Below are positions 18,943 through 31,098 of a stretch of 64,000 nt of DNA, one piece after another; within the stretch, counting starts at the first letter, position 1; the number at the start of each line of letters is the position of its first letter. This DNA comes from Aquilaria yunnanensis (Eukaryota > Streptophyta > Magnoliopsida > Malvales > Thymelaeaceae): NCBI GenBank assembly GCA_039654915.1, contig CM077597.1, positions 32,586,001-32,650,000 on the forward strand, given 5' to 3'. Below the pieces are notes generated by a model. That model was not told the DNA's origin and searched no databases. It saw nothing but the letters and a program-made list of their open reading frames with translations. A program made the translations under genes and the position numbers.

Positions 18943-21511
18943 TGTTGACACCCAATTTCGTCCGACCATAAAAAATTTTAAAAGAAATTAAATAAAAAAA
19001 ATTATTATTATTATTACTAAAAATTTTAATTAGTTTAAAATACATTTTTTTTTGTGAAGATTTGATTTAAAATGATATATGTGTGTATTTGAAAGAAAAA
19101 AAGAAAACTCCAAAAAAATGGCAAAATTTAAAAGTTTGAGGTAAAAATGACAACATTAAGAAGTTTCGGGAAAAATTGACAAATTCTAAAAGTTCTAGGA
19201 GCATTTGGTAGTTTGTCACATAAAATTTTGGGTCTGCCGACGTTCTGGCGCAAATTGACAGAAAACGACAAAATTGTCAAAATCAGAAGCTTCAGGAACT
19301 TATCCAGAGGCTGAGAGACGTAAAGGACTAAAATTGTCATTTTACCAATTTTAAAGATAAGTTTGAAATTTTTTATTAATTTATCCATCAACAGTTCAGC
19401 CAAACTTCCTCTATAAATAGCCCCCCAAATTTTGTACTAAACACACAAAAAAATAGACAGAAAGCTTAGAGCTCCGTTTTAGAAAAAATAAAAATTACAG
19501 ACTTAGTCCCTGGCCCTCTTTCCTTTTCCCAGAAATTCCCAAAAGTTTCTATTCTGACGTATAGACTATCTTCTTCGTCCGTTTTTTTTCTGTTTCTTCC
19601 TTCTCCTTCGCTGCCCGTCGCTCCACGCCGTCCCGCCGCCGCTCATCGCTCCCCCACGCTACCGTCGCGCCGTCCCCACCTGCCCCTGGCCGCGCTGCCG
19701 CCCCGCCGCCAGCTGCCTCTCCTTCCCCCCCTGCGCGCGCGTCTGTTTCTCACGTTCCCAGCAAAATTCAAAATTAAAACTAAAGGGTACAACCCTTGTT
19801 TTGTCCTCTATTTTTTTTATTTCTTTCACTTTGGTCACTAACCTTTTATTTTGTTCTTGCAGAATTAATTCCTAACTATTTTAATTTTTACTTGTTTTAC
19901 TTATTTGTTATTATTACTAACCCTTTTTTTTTTGTTATTAACTTACTAACAACTAACTTTTAATATTATTATTGTTACTAACCTTTTAATTTTTTGCATT
20001 ATTACTAACTTTTATAATTGTTGTTAACAATTAATTAACTTTTTATTATTGTTGTTAATTAATTAATTTAATTAACTTGGCTAACTTTTTATTATTGTTG
20101 TTAATTAATTTAATTAACTTGTCTAACTTTTTATTATTTTTGTTAATTAATTAATTAACTTGGCTAACTTTTATTGTTGTTAATTAATTAATTTAATTAA
20201 CTTGGCTAACTTTTATTGTTGTTAATTAATTAATTTAATTAACTTGACTAACTTTTTATTATTGTTGTTAATTAATTAATTTAATTAACTTGACTAACTT
20301 TTTATTATTGTTGTTAATTAATTAATTTAATTAACTTGACTAACTTTTTATTATTGTTGTTAATCAATTAATTTAATTAACTTGACTAACTTTTTATTAT
20401 TGTTGTTAATCAATTAATTTAATTAAACTTGGCTAATTTTTATTATTGTTGTTAATTAATTTAATTAACTTTGCTAACCTTTATTATTATTTATTTTTAA
20501 AGTGGATGGCCAAAAAGCCCCACTTTATTATTATTAATTTTCCTTTATATAATTTTTTTTTAATTTAATTCACCTTTACCCTTACTTAAATAAATAAATG
20601 AAAATTAAAAGAAGATTATTTTTTTAAGCCTAATAAAAGTAATTTTTTAAAAAGCCAATTATTTTTATTTTTCTTTTATAAATTGAATAATTATTTAAAT
20701 AATAAATAACTTTCACTAAAAAAAAAAACTAAAAGAAAGATAAGAAAAAGATAAGAAAGATAAGAAAAAGATAAAAAAAAGAAAAGAAAGAAAGAAAAGA
20801 AAGAAAAGAAAAAGAAAAGATAAAAAAAAGAAAAGAAAGAAAAGAAAGGAAAGATTAAATCAAAAAGAAAAGAAAAATATAAGAAAGAAAAGAGAGAAAA
20901 GAAAAGAAAGAAAATAAAAAATAAAATTTTTTTATCTAAAAATTCTATAACAAAAAGAATTACGAATTACTAATTAAACTAATAATAAATTCCATAAAAA
21001 TAATAATTATATAACTAACAATTAATTAAAGTAATTTCCATATCCGGATGATCCAGCAGGATCTACGGTTTGGAAAATATCAAACTTTCAAAATAAATAA
21101 ATTAAATAAAAAGATAAAAATCCATATTTTTACGATATGGATTAAAATTTTCACCAAATTCCGTGTCCAAATGACTCGGCAGAGTCCATGGTTCGGAATA
21201 AAAATCTTCCGTGTCCAAATGACTCGGCAGAGTCCATGGTTCGGAAGTATAAAATTCTATACAAATTAACTTAAAAATCCACATTTCGACTAATTCAGTT
21301 AAAATCTCTAAATTAACTGAAAATTATTTAAAAGCAAAGTAAAAAAAAAAAAATTAAAATCAACTAAGGTGCCAATTTTGGGCGCTATAACAATATTGTT
21401 TTAGCGTAACCGTACTCCCGATCCCCGAACTCTCGCAGACCAATTTTAAGGTGACCAATCGACCTAGGTAAACGGATTGGTGGCGACTCCCGAAAATCCG
21501 ACGTTGCCACA
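18943..21511 (+). repeat. 3' LTR of element B
   Basis: 2,569 bp. It is nearly identical to the 5' LTR: a shorter TTA microsatellite (about 12 bp), one extra A in an A-run near 20822, and about three substitutions that I noticed (near 19316, 19439 and 19753). It is followed by the duplication GAGGG at 21512-21516. Confidence 0.95.
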
Positions 21512-22330
21512 GAGGGTGGCTGCAAGACTCAGAAAAAAGAGGGTCAGAGACTCCCTGGAATGTGTTTCTGGGGGAGGAGCCTCTGATGCCCAAGTCAGTA
21601 AGAGAGAACAAGTAAGGAGCAAAAGTGGAGAGTTGAGAGTTGGGAAAGTCTCTTGTGTCCTCTTACTAAGGTCTTCCTAAGTATTTATAGGAGGGCATAA
21701 GAAGGAGGCCGTTTGACATAGCCTACTGAGATTACGACACTTGTTCGGCCGAATTTGGTCCGTACCTCTGCAGACAAGTACCTCCAGCTGGGCCTAGGCC
21801 ATCCTAGCCAGGGGTGCCAGCGAGGTTACTATGACAGGGGTGTCTGTGGCAGAGGTGTTTGTGTCAGAGGCTCCTTAACTGTTTTTGTCGTATTTTCTCA
21901 AGACCCCTTCGGTGTGCCAGGATCCCTCGGAATAAGAGGTCCCCTTCAGGCCGACATCATTACTGAGGGCTGTTAGGAGAGGCCCCTCGGCAAAGTGGAG
22001 CACCTTCGGTGATCGCTCTCAATTTCCAAGGATGGGGATATGCTTTCCCGAACTAGGTGGGTTCACCATTCGAAGGTGGTAGTATGCTCCCTTTCCAAGG
22101 TCGGCAACATTATTTACTGATGATGGTGGCTGGCCACCGAGGTTGTGCCTGGCTCACCGAGGGTTGATTTTGGCAAGATGATCCGGAGATCTCAGGGACC
22201 CCGGTCCTTTGGTCATAGGGCGTTGTTTTTTTCCGAGGATGGTAAGGGTCCCCTATTTCCCGAGGTCACTCATATTCTTCGAGGGTGGTGCTTCTCGGGT
22301 CAATTCGGAAACTCTCTAAGCTTAAAAAAA
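21512..22330 (-). repeat. Remainder of the 5' LTR of element A
   Basis: On the minus strand this aligns with the C LTRs: CCTATAAATACTTAGG (about 21675-21690), GACTTGGGCATC and CACCACCCTCGAAG near the start. The outer limit is uncertain; homology fades near 22300-22350. GAGGG at 21512-21516 is the duplicated target of B. Confidence 0.75.
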
Positions 22331-22349
22331 ATCAAGTCAAAGAACTCAG

Positions 22350-23291
22350 CCATACCTCCTCTGTTTGAGGTATTGTGTGTTCTACCAAGTGTTCTTGGTA
22401 TTTCCCATGTTTCTAAGTTATGTCAAGCAAGAATATGGCTTGTTAACTTCTTCCCTTATAGGATCTTAAGTTATAATAGAAGTTCTGGTTACAATAAGCA
22501 AGGAAAAACAAAGAACTAAGCTTCTAAAGCTTTCGGGCAACAAAGTTGCTAAGGGTTTTGTGGTAAGGATTCTTATACTCTTTGAGTATTTAGGCACTTG
22601 GGTGATGGATATTGAATGCCATGTGATCCGAAGAAGGCTATAGAGAGCTATGTTTTGTTGCTTATGCAACTCTGTGCTAGCTAGCTCCGTGCAAGCATTA
22701 CGGCTAGGAATTGAGTTGGCCAACTCAATTCCCAAGCATAAAGAGGTCAGATTTTAAAATGAATTAATAAAATGGTTAACCTAAGTAATGAGAAATATGG
22801 ATCATGCTTGCTCTACCCTTTAGAGGGATATGGTGTTAAATGATGTGTGTGTTTGTGTAGTTCTATGTTTGGATGTGCATGCTAACCCTGATTGTGATTA
22901 TTATTGTTATATGTATGTATCTTGTGTTTCCTTTGTCTTAGTGTTTTGTTTGCAAGAGCATGGAATATATTTTTTCCAATATATACTTGTGCTATGTTAG
23001 GCTTTGGGAGCCATACAGAATCCTTACTGAGTTTACTCACCCGTCCTTTCTACTTTATGTAGGAAAAGGCGTGCTAGAAAGACACTAAGGTAAAGAGTAT
23101 TTTATACTCTTTCTATTGGTAAAAAGGTTTATGTATATACATATGTTCTTGCTCAATATTCTAAGTATTCTAAGTGTTATGGGTTGCTTGTGTAACAAGC
23201 TAATAAGCATGGACTTTATGTGCAAGACTTTGACTCTAGATTGTGGGAACAAAGTCTTGAAGGTGGAAAGTGTGTTCTTTGGCTCTTTGTG
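22350..23291 (+). repeat. Probable left part of the 5' LTR of element D
   Basis: The text CCTTACTGAGTTTACTCACC followed by TTTCTACTTTATGTAGG (about 23018-23063) parallels the LTR of element E (about 59868-59920). Directly right of element C the sequence continues to a PBS at 34949, consistent with C having split this LTR. The left limit and the relation to element A are not resolved. The frames over it are not genes. Confidence 0.5.
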
Positions 23292-23312
23292 TGAGATAGC
23301 CGAAGGGCTATC
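23292..23312 (+). repeat. First 21 bp of the C 5' LTR
   Basis: TGAGATAGCCGAAGGGCTATC corresponds to the start of the 3' LTR (33698). The last five bases, CTATC, are duplicated on the other side of solo LTR H. Confidence 0.8.
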
Positions 23313-24734
23313 TGTTGGGTTTTGGGTTTCGGGAGCCAAACAGCGCAGTGGAATTTAACCGAAACCCTCAAGGATCCAAGTGAAACGGGGTCAACCGGGT
23401 GTTCGAAAATTTTCATACCTAATTTTCGGTTGAGATCTCTCACTCAACTGTAGAGTCGAATCACGAAACTTGAACAGTTGACGTGTTCAAGCTCTCTATG
23501 GTATCCTCACGAGCCTCTCAGGATCACCATGCTTCCACCACATCCCGGCAGATGCGTTTCTCTTGCGCTTGCAGTGCTATCTTGCGTCCTCCAAGGAATT
23601 GCAAGAGAAGAGTGCGACTGTCCTTTTGGAAGGCTAGGGCAAGGAGACCTGCGAATTTCTCACTAGAAGTTGTATTTATAGTGAGACTCAACTTCCAGGC
23701 CTAATGGGTTTCAAAGCCCTAATCCAATTAGGATTTAATTTCTGGCTTAACAATGGCTCAACTCTTGGGCCCATTATTAATACGAAATTAAAGTGAAACC
23801 ATAACCCAAATAATTAGTCCATGCACTCTAATGATCCAAATAGCTCTATGTGTGCGACCCAATAGGCTCTTATCACGTTGGCAATGATCATAAATCACAT
23901 TTATGATTATAAGCAATGAGCAGTGTCTAGCAACACATCATTGCTACCCAAGTGACAAGATTTTCGATGATTCGACTAAACCTTTATGATCATCACCCGT
24001 AGATGCCATTGTCCCTTTATCCAAGATATCAAGACTAAGCACGAGACATGGAATGTGTCATTCTCGTATAGCCCAATCTTTGGTTTCTTGATTACCGAGT
24101 AGACTAACTTAAGCTGATGACATTGATATCGTATATCAACTCATCCGAGCATGGCCATGTATTTTCTAAGTCTCACTCTATCAAGGAGCCCGAAGATATC
24201 ACTCCCGTTACATAGGAGGGACAAATCCCAGCTTGATCATACAAATCCCTCCGCATGATATGTGACATACCCAATGACCTCCTTCAAGTTCACTCAGTTA
24301 TGAGCAACAAAGGAAAGTATCAAAGTATGTGACTCACATGTAGGGAATCTAGATGATCTTAGGTCGAAGGACTACATATACCATGATCACTATGAGAATT
24401 ACTTATGACACTCATATAACGATCCATGTAGTGTTCTCATGGTGGGTCGGTCTAGTACACAAGTTCTCCAACTTGTACCCATATGTAGACTACATATCTC
24501 ATATTAGTCTCCACATATGCTAGTCGTTATGTATTATTGTAACCCGCTCCACAATAATACTAGACTAGGGACGTTTAAGAATATCATTATTCTAGGGTTA
24601 CAATTATGTTTGTTAAGTTACGCAGAAACAAAACAACAAACATAATTGTTGGATTAATGCCTTAATAAAATATCATGACTCAATGTGCAAAAATACAATC
24701 ATCTCATAATTGGCTTTTGGGCACAACACTAACA
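23313..24734 (+). mobile_element. Solo LTR H inserted in the 5' LTR of C
   Basis: 1,422 bp with TG...CA ends (TGTTGGGTT... and ...CACTAACA, giving a short inverted terminal TGTTRG) and a perfect 5-bp duplication CTATC at 23308-23312 and 24735-24739. There is no internal coding region, PBS or PPT, as expected of a solo LTR left by recombination. The superfamily cannot be told from the LTR alone. The short ORFs inside show no motifs. Confidence 0.85.
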
Positions 24735-24739
24735 CTATC

Positions 24740-25446
24740 ACCCTCAAGACCTCCTAATCTGCTATCTTGGCACTACCCTCCGAAAGGTCTTAGCCCCTAA
24801 CCTCGGATTCTCTGTACCACCCTCGGAAAGTAACATGACCAACTTCGGGAAAAATGTGTCCACACCACCTTCGGATTGGGAAACTACTAACCTTGGAAAA
24901 GTAGATCCACCGTCCTCAATAGAGGACATAGTCTCCCGAAGATGGTCTGCTATCTCGAAGGGTCTTCCCTAGTAGCCCTCAAGGATAAATCTCTGCCTGA
25001 AGGGGTCTCACATCCCCGAAGAGGTCTTACGGAGAAACGACAAAAACGGTTAAGGAGCCTCTGACAAAGAGACTTCGCACACACCCCTACCCTCTGGCCA
25101 GAATGGCCTACGGCAAGCTGGAGATACCTGCCTCCGAAGCTACGGACCAGATCTAATCAAACATGTGTCATGATCTGGATTGGCTGTGTAAAACGGCCTC
25201 CTCCCTCCACCCTTCTATAAATACTTAGGAGGGTCCTTGGTAAGAACAACGGGACTCTCTTTTTTATACTCTTGCTCTTAAACAACTCCTCTCCCGTTAA
25301 CTGACTTGGGCATCAAAGGCTCCCCGCCGAAAATACACTCCGGGGAGCTCCTAGCCCACGTTCTTTAAAGTCTTACAGATATCTTCTCATCGGAAGTCCT
25401 CCCTTTAGGCCAACATATCATACAGCGAGGATGCCGCTAGGCATTA
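24740..25446 (+). repeat. Rest of the C 5' LTR
   Basis: Aligns along its whole length with 33719-34425, including TATAAATACTTAGGAGGGTC (TATA box near 25216) and the end GAGGATGCC...GGCATTA. Confidence 0.9.
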
Positions 25447-25466
25447 TTTGGCGCCGTTTGGGGGAA
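25447..25466 (+). other. Primer binding site of element C
   Basis: TTTGGCGCCGTTTGGGGGAA follows the LTR directly and has the TGG complementary to a tRNA CCA end. TGGCGCCG is a frequent start of PBS sequences in plant gypsy elements. Confidence 0.7.
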
Positions 25467-25615
25467 CCCATTCCCAGCTTATTGTTGTTAAGACCTACCG
25501 TTCAAAGGACAAGGGACTCCTGAGGTCCTAGTCCGCGTCGGAAGCTCAAGCAGCAATTGAACAGCCTACAACGAAGACTTCCCTGCCTGGGGACGAACAT
25601 CCTCTGACAGTCACG

Positions 25616-26935
25616 ATGGGCTTTCTACGTGACTTTCAGTGCTCTATTGTAGCTGAAATGATCCAATAGGTCGACCAATGGTGGTCACAACCACGTCCAA
25701 GGGGAAGAGCACCTTCTCCTAATAATCGTCAGGAGAAGAGCCTTAGGTCACATCACCGAAGCTCTAGAAATGGGGGTTATCAAATGAGTCCTCAATGGAG
25801 AACATACTTTCCAGAGAACGTTGCACTGGTGGAACAGTGTCAAAAGGGTCCAGAACCTCCCGCCGGTGAAGTCCATCACCTCATGTGAAGTCCCAGCCCC
25901 CCACCAATGAAGTTACTTGACAAAAAGAAGACGTCACTCTCCATTGCCGGTGACTACCAGGGAACGAGGAGAGGACGACACTACCATCCTCATGGAGAAG
26001 ATCCTAGAGAGGTTGGAAAAGGTAGAAAGGTAGGTCTCTTGAAAGCCTGTCTGGTCAAGGCTGTCGGAGACTGTCACAGGAGAAGAGTCACCCTTCATCT
26101 GTGTAGTAGTAGAGGCACCAATGCCAAGCGATTTTTGAGTACCATGCTTGGAAAAGCATGATAGACGCAGCGACCCCCAAGCTCACATGACAAAATATAG
26201 GCGCAGCATGGTGTTACATGGTACTGATGACGCCACCCTCTGCAAGTCTTTCGAAGTCACCTTGTCAGGCCCAACAACTGCATTGTATAACTCCTTGGCT
26301 CCCGGAACCATAATGGGTTTGTAGGAGTTATCCACCACATTCACCGAGCAGTTCATCGGAAGCAGACCGATGGTGAAGATACCTGTCCAAATGTTTGACG
26401 TAGCCCAAAAGAATAGGGAGACCATTTGGGACTATGTCGAGAGGTTCAACTGAGAAGCCTTCAGTGTGCCCATGATCATAGGACTTAGGAGGGACTCACA
26501 ACTCTTTTATGAGTTCTCCAAAGACCCCCTAACACGCTTAGAGAATTTTACTGAAGGGTAGAGCAACACATGATAGTTGAAGAATTGAGGATGGGCGGGC
26601 CGAAGTCTAACCATAGTCACACCGAGGGTCAGAGTCACCAACCTCGGTACCCCACCAAGGGCGGGGGCAGACCTAGGAAACAAAGGGTTAAAGGGCTAGA
26701 ATCGTTCACTTCCCTGAATACTACAAGAATGAACATACTGATGGCCATTGAAAGGCAAGGAACCTTGATCCAATGTCCGAAAGCCATGACCTCGGACAAC
26801 AAAAAGAACATGAAGAAGTTCTATCAATTTCACCGGGACCACGGGCACAATATCGAGGATTGCTTCTAGTTGAGAAAGTACATTGAATCTTTAATGAAGC
26901 AGGGGCAACTCCGACGCTACCTGTAGATGCTGTCA
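25616..26935 (+). pseudogene. Tat gag of element C, broken
   Basis: The start MGFLRDFQCSIV is at 25616. Core homology to the element A gag runs from about 26190 to 26560, and the Cys/His segment FYQFHRDHGHNIEDCF is at about 26817-26868. Stops and frameshifts break it, for example TAG directly after that segment. Confidence 0.8.
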
Positions 26936-27059
26936 CCCAAAGTTCAAGAAATGAGGGAAAAAGAAAGAAAATGGGAGGATGAGGACTATGATTTTGATCG
27001 ACGTCAGAACTGAAGTCCCAGAAAACACCCACCACCTTTGGCAGGAGTAATCCAAACAA

Positions 27060-27630
27060 TCACCACTGGAATACCCTCGACTGAGAGGAAAAGGAAAGTC
27101 CGGGAAATCTCAAGGATGGAATTCGACAGCCCAGTGAATAAGCTAGTTTGAAAAGATGGGTCTACCATGAAGTTTCCACACGATGACCCTTTCCTAATCA
27201 GGTAAAGGATAGGGAGCTGGGGCATCAAGAGGGTGCTCATTGATTATGGGTCAAACGTCGACGTTTTGTTCTCCCATCTATTGCCGAACTTGGGCATCTC
27301 CAAGAGTGACCTTAAACCCGTCACCTCTCCTACGCCCGGTGTAGGTCCCTCGGAGCTCCCAGTACTCTGGTGGATCAATCTACCCTTGATGCAAAGGGGA
27401 ACCTCGGTTCAGACCAAGGAAGAGCTCTTTGATTCCACTATGATGAGGTTCATTGTCATAGACGTCTCTTCTTCATACAATGCCATCCTTGGAAGGCAGA
27501 CATAGGGTAATCTTCACATTTGGACAGATGTGAAATACCTAACGATCACATTTGACATAAAGGAAGGGGACACAAAAATGTTCATTGATCAAGCTGAAGT
27601 AAGGAAAGTCTTCATAAAGGCTAGATAGAG
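27060..27630 (+). pseudogene. Aspartic protease region of element C
   Basis: VLIDYGSNVDVLFSHLLPN (27231 onward) occupies the active-site position, with Tyr where Ser/Thr is usual, and SSSYNAILGRQT closes the domain at about 27505. It is colinear with 2022-2474 of element A. Confidence 0.75.
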
Positions 27631-27634
27631 CCCA

Positions 27635-28960
27635 ATGAAAGTTCATACACAAACTTCAGGAGAGAAAAGCACCGTTAGTGAAGAAGCATTAGAAGAGGAA
27701 AAAAGTGACTTGGAAAAAATAAAAATAGAAGATGTAGAACTTGTCCCGGGCCAAAGTACTCGACTGGGGAAAAAACTGGCCGAAGGTGACAAGAAAAAGC
27801 TTGTATCTCTTCTATTAATGAACAAAGATCTGTTTGCCTACTCTCTGAAAGATATGCCTGGGGTGGACCCCGGTACAATTCAGCACTGTCTTAAAGTATG
27901 CCCGGAGGTGAAGCCTGTTCGACAGAGAAAGCGTAGCCTTTTGGCACATAAGAACAATTTCATTAAAACCGAAGTCCAATGGTTAATGGAGGCAGGCATA
28001 ATAAGGGAGGTCAAGTACCCTGAATGGCTCAGCAATGTTGTTGTTGCCACGAAGGAAGGGAGTGATAAACTCCAAATGTGTATCGACTTCTGAAACGTAA
28101 ATGATGTCTATCCTAAGGACTCATATCCTTTGCTACCAGTAGACCAATTGGTAGATTCCATTGCTGAATACAGTCTGGTTAACTTCCTTGATTCCTTTAG
28201 TCAATATCACCAAATTCGGATGAATCCTGAAGATGAAGAAAAAACCATCTTCATTACCGAAGTTGGAACCTACTATTACATCAGAATGCCCTTCGAACTT
28301 AAAAATGCAAGAGCAACATACCAGAGGTTGATGAACAAGGTAGTCAACTCCCAAATCGAGAGAAATATGGAAGTATATGTCGACGATATGATAGTTAAGA
28401 GCAAGCAGCCTAGTAGTCATATCATAGACTTGAAGGAAACGTTCCACCAACTTTGGGAATTCGGAATCTATCTTAACCCTGAGTAGTGTATGTTCGAGGT
28501 GAGTGCAGGCAAATTCCTTGGGTTCATGGTATCTGAAAAAGGTATCGATGCCAACCTAGAAAAGATTAAGGCCCTGATAGGATTCTGAACTCCCACGATG
28601 ACTAAAGATGTGCAAAGGCTTACGGGAAGGATTACGACCCTTAGTAGATTCATCTTTAGATATGGGGACCGGTGCCGACCAGTCTTGAAAGTGCTCACCA
28701 AAGCAGTAAAAAATGAAGGTAACTTTGGTCCAGATATGGGGACTGGTGCCGACCAGCCCTATCATTGTTCGAAGTAACTTACCTCTAAGGGATGTCATGA
28801 GGAAGGTAGACCACTCTGGAAGATTATCAAAGTGGTGTATCGAGCTTAGTGAATACGACATCACCTATGAGCCAAGAAGGGCAATAAAGGCCCAAGTATT
28901 GGCGGATTTCATCGCCAACGTACTAAGAACCAAAGATACTCGAAAGTAGAAATAACGAAC
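27635..28960 (+). pseudogene. Reverse transcriptase and RT-linked RNase H of element C
   Basis: The RT blocks KLQMCIDF (then a stop where element A has Arg), NFLDSFSQYHQIRMNPEDEE, RMPFELKNARATYQRLMN and VYVDDMIVKS are recognisable; the YVDD catalytic pair is intact here, unlike in A. The RNase H part begins near 28560 with several stops and a short internal duplication (GGGGACYGGTGCCGACCAG at about 28665 and 28738). Confidence 0.85.
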
Positions 28961-28963
28961 CTG

Positions 28964-29335
28964 GGTGGACACTCTTCGTAGATGGTGCCTCTAGTTTTGA
29001 ACATTAAAGAGCCGGAGTAGTCATGTGGGGACTTGACGGTATGAAAGCTTCAAAGCCCATCAAGTTCGATTTCAGTGTCACTAATAACGTTACCGAATAT
29101 GAAGCCCTTATAGTAGGCTTGCGATTGGCAAAAATAGTTGGTATGAGAAATCTGAAGGCCTACAGTGATTCTCAATTAGTGGTCCGACAGATGGCGGGGG
29201 ACTACGGGGCAAAAGACCTTAACTTGTCAAGGTACCATGATCTCGCAAAAAGGCTTATCCAAGAATTTGACAGGGCATAGATAGAAAATGTACCTCGATG
29301 AGAGAATATGGAAGCAGATACTTTGGCCAAGTCAA
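28964..29335 (+). pseudogene. Archaeal-like second RNase H of element C
   Basis: NVTEYEALIVGLRLAKIVG and AYSDSQLVVRQMAGDYGAKD mark the domain; the first strand (TLFVDGAS) is at about 28970 after frame breaks. Colinear with 133-720 of element A. Confidence 0.8.
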
Positions 29336-29479
29336 AGGAGTCCACCGAAGTATTGGATCAACTGAGCATAGCAATAGTGTCCATAGCAATCTCAGGTAGA
29401 GGATGGAAGGATCCTATCAAGAAATATCTCACAACTTTGAAACTTCCCAAAATACCCTCTTGAAGCTGCAAAAGTGTGA

Positions 29480-30216
29480 AAGCAGTCGGGTCGATACTTC
29501 CTGATCAAGGAAGAGTTGTACCGAAAAGAGCACGCAAATCCGCTGCAAAGGTGTATCAACAAAGAAGATAATGAGATAGTCCTGAAAGAAGTCCATGAAG
29601 GGGCCTGCGGTGCTCACATCAGGACTGATGCCCTTGTTGTAGTACGACTTCGGCAAGGATATTTCTGGACAACTATAAGGAAGGATGCGAGGTAGTTTGT
29701 CCAAAAATGCGATAAGTGCCAAAGACACACACCCATTCAGAGAGTACCCTCGGAGGCAATAACTTAGGCAAACTATCCTTACCCCTTCGCCATTTAGGGT
29801 ATTGACCTCGTTGGGCCTCTCCCAACTGCTCCAGGAGGTGTGAAATTTTACATAGTCGCAGTAGATTACTTCACCAAATGGATTGAGGCAGAGCCTTTGG
29901 TAGCAATTTCAGCAAAGGACATACATAAATTTATCTGGAAGAACATCATATGTAGATTCGGTGTGCCAAGGGTGATAGTAGCGGATAATGGTTCTCAATT
30001 CACCGATAAAGGATTTCAAGAATTCACAACCAACCTCGGGATAAAGCTGCATTTTACCCCAGTTGCCCATCCTCAGAGTAATGGACAAGTTGAAGTGTCT
30101 AATAGAACGATAAAAGATGGTCTAAAAAATAGGTTGAAAGAGGCAAAGGGAAAGTGGCTAGGAAAGCTTTTGAGCGTGCTCTGGAGTTACCGAACAACCC
30201 CTAGAAAAGCCGAAGG
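29480..30216 (+). pseudogene. Integrase of element C, C-terminally truncated
   Basis: The zinc-binding H-H-C-C region is at about 29590-29725 (EVHEGACGAHIR, CDKCQRHT). The catalytic core has GIDLVGPLPTAPGG, VDYFTKWIEAEPL, VADNGSQFTDKGF and HPQSNGQVEVSNR, that is, the D-D-E residues. It stops at YRTTPRKAEG, where the family would continue to the C-terminal domain. Stops also lie at about 29693 and 29764. Confidence 0.88.
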
Positions 30217-30299
30217 TTGAAAAAATGACAGAAGTCATACCAATTGTGGATTTAGCCAAACTTTTGAACAAAAAATGGGAAAGTTCCATTAAGTTCAAA

Positions 30300-31063
30300 T
30301 GATGAAGTACAAGGTGTAGAATACAAAAAAAGAAAAAAAAAAGAAAAAAAAATAGAGAAGAAGAAGCCTATTGTTCGTTTTGTCCATCTTCCTGCTCTTC
30401 AGCATCCATGGCATCATCATCTTCATCTTTGCTAACATCATCAGCCGAAAGCGGAGGAACGGGGAGGTTGAGAAACTCAATCCTTGACCACGACAAAGAT
30501 GGTCTTTTGAGAATATCAATCATCCGCAGAAAGGAGAGGTCTAAATCAGGATACTAGGAAAGGACCTGATGACGGGCAAGGCAGAACCCATCTTGAAATG
30601 AGGACTTAGTAGCCTCATCTGACTTGTCCTTTTCAGCCTTCAGATCCTCCAGTTCATTCTTCAGCACCTTAACTTCCTTCTCCAAATTCTTCTTCTTCTT
30701 CTTCCTCTTCTTCTTCAGTCACTCATTCTCGGTAAGTATGACGACATTCGTCACTGGTGATTTCATGAGGTCAGCAATTACATCTCCATCCGAAGGACCT
30801 CGCCCTTTGAAGACAGCTCCACGACCTCTGCACCAAGGTCAAAAATCTTGGAGGTGAACTCCTCGACTAGCCTTTTTTGGCTGTTCAACATTTCTTACCG
30901 AAGGTTGGCCAAGTCTTCCTTGGCGATTTTGTTGAGCTCGCCGTACTTGACGACCGAGCTCACAAATAGTTCCTTGGCCTTGGCCAAGTTCTCCTCCGAT
31001 TAACTTTGGATTATGGACTGTTTGGTTGCCCAAGCCAGAAAATACCCTCCGTACGCCAACAGC

Positions 31064-31098
<35 letters not shown>

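Larger units (their letters stand above)
4400..21511 (+). mobile_element. Element B: young 17.1 kb gag-only LTR retrotransposon carrying CRP-like and LOG genes
   Basis: LTRs lie at 4400-6980 and 18943-21511. Both begin TGTTGACACCC and end GTTGCCACA, and GAGGG occurs directly outside both ends (4395-4399 and 21512-21516). A PBS follows the 5' LTR and a G-rich PPT precedes the 3' LTR. The internal region has one intact gag and no protease, RT, RNase H or integrase. In their place are tandem repeats, three CRP-like genes, a LOG gene and a satellite-like array. The gag type, the PBS and the repeat-rich 3' region suggest an Ogre/Tat-like lineage. By eye I see about three substitutions plus microsatellite length changes between the LTRs, so insertion is very recent. 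Movement would need pol supplied by another element. Confidence 0.95.

Noticed and set aside
23313..24734. DNA transposon or gene instead of a solo LTR
   Set aside because: TG...CA ends, a short TGTTRG inverted terminal repeat, a 5-bp duplication and lack of coding content fit a solo LTR better.
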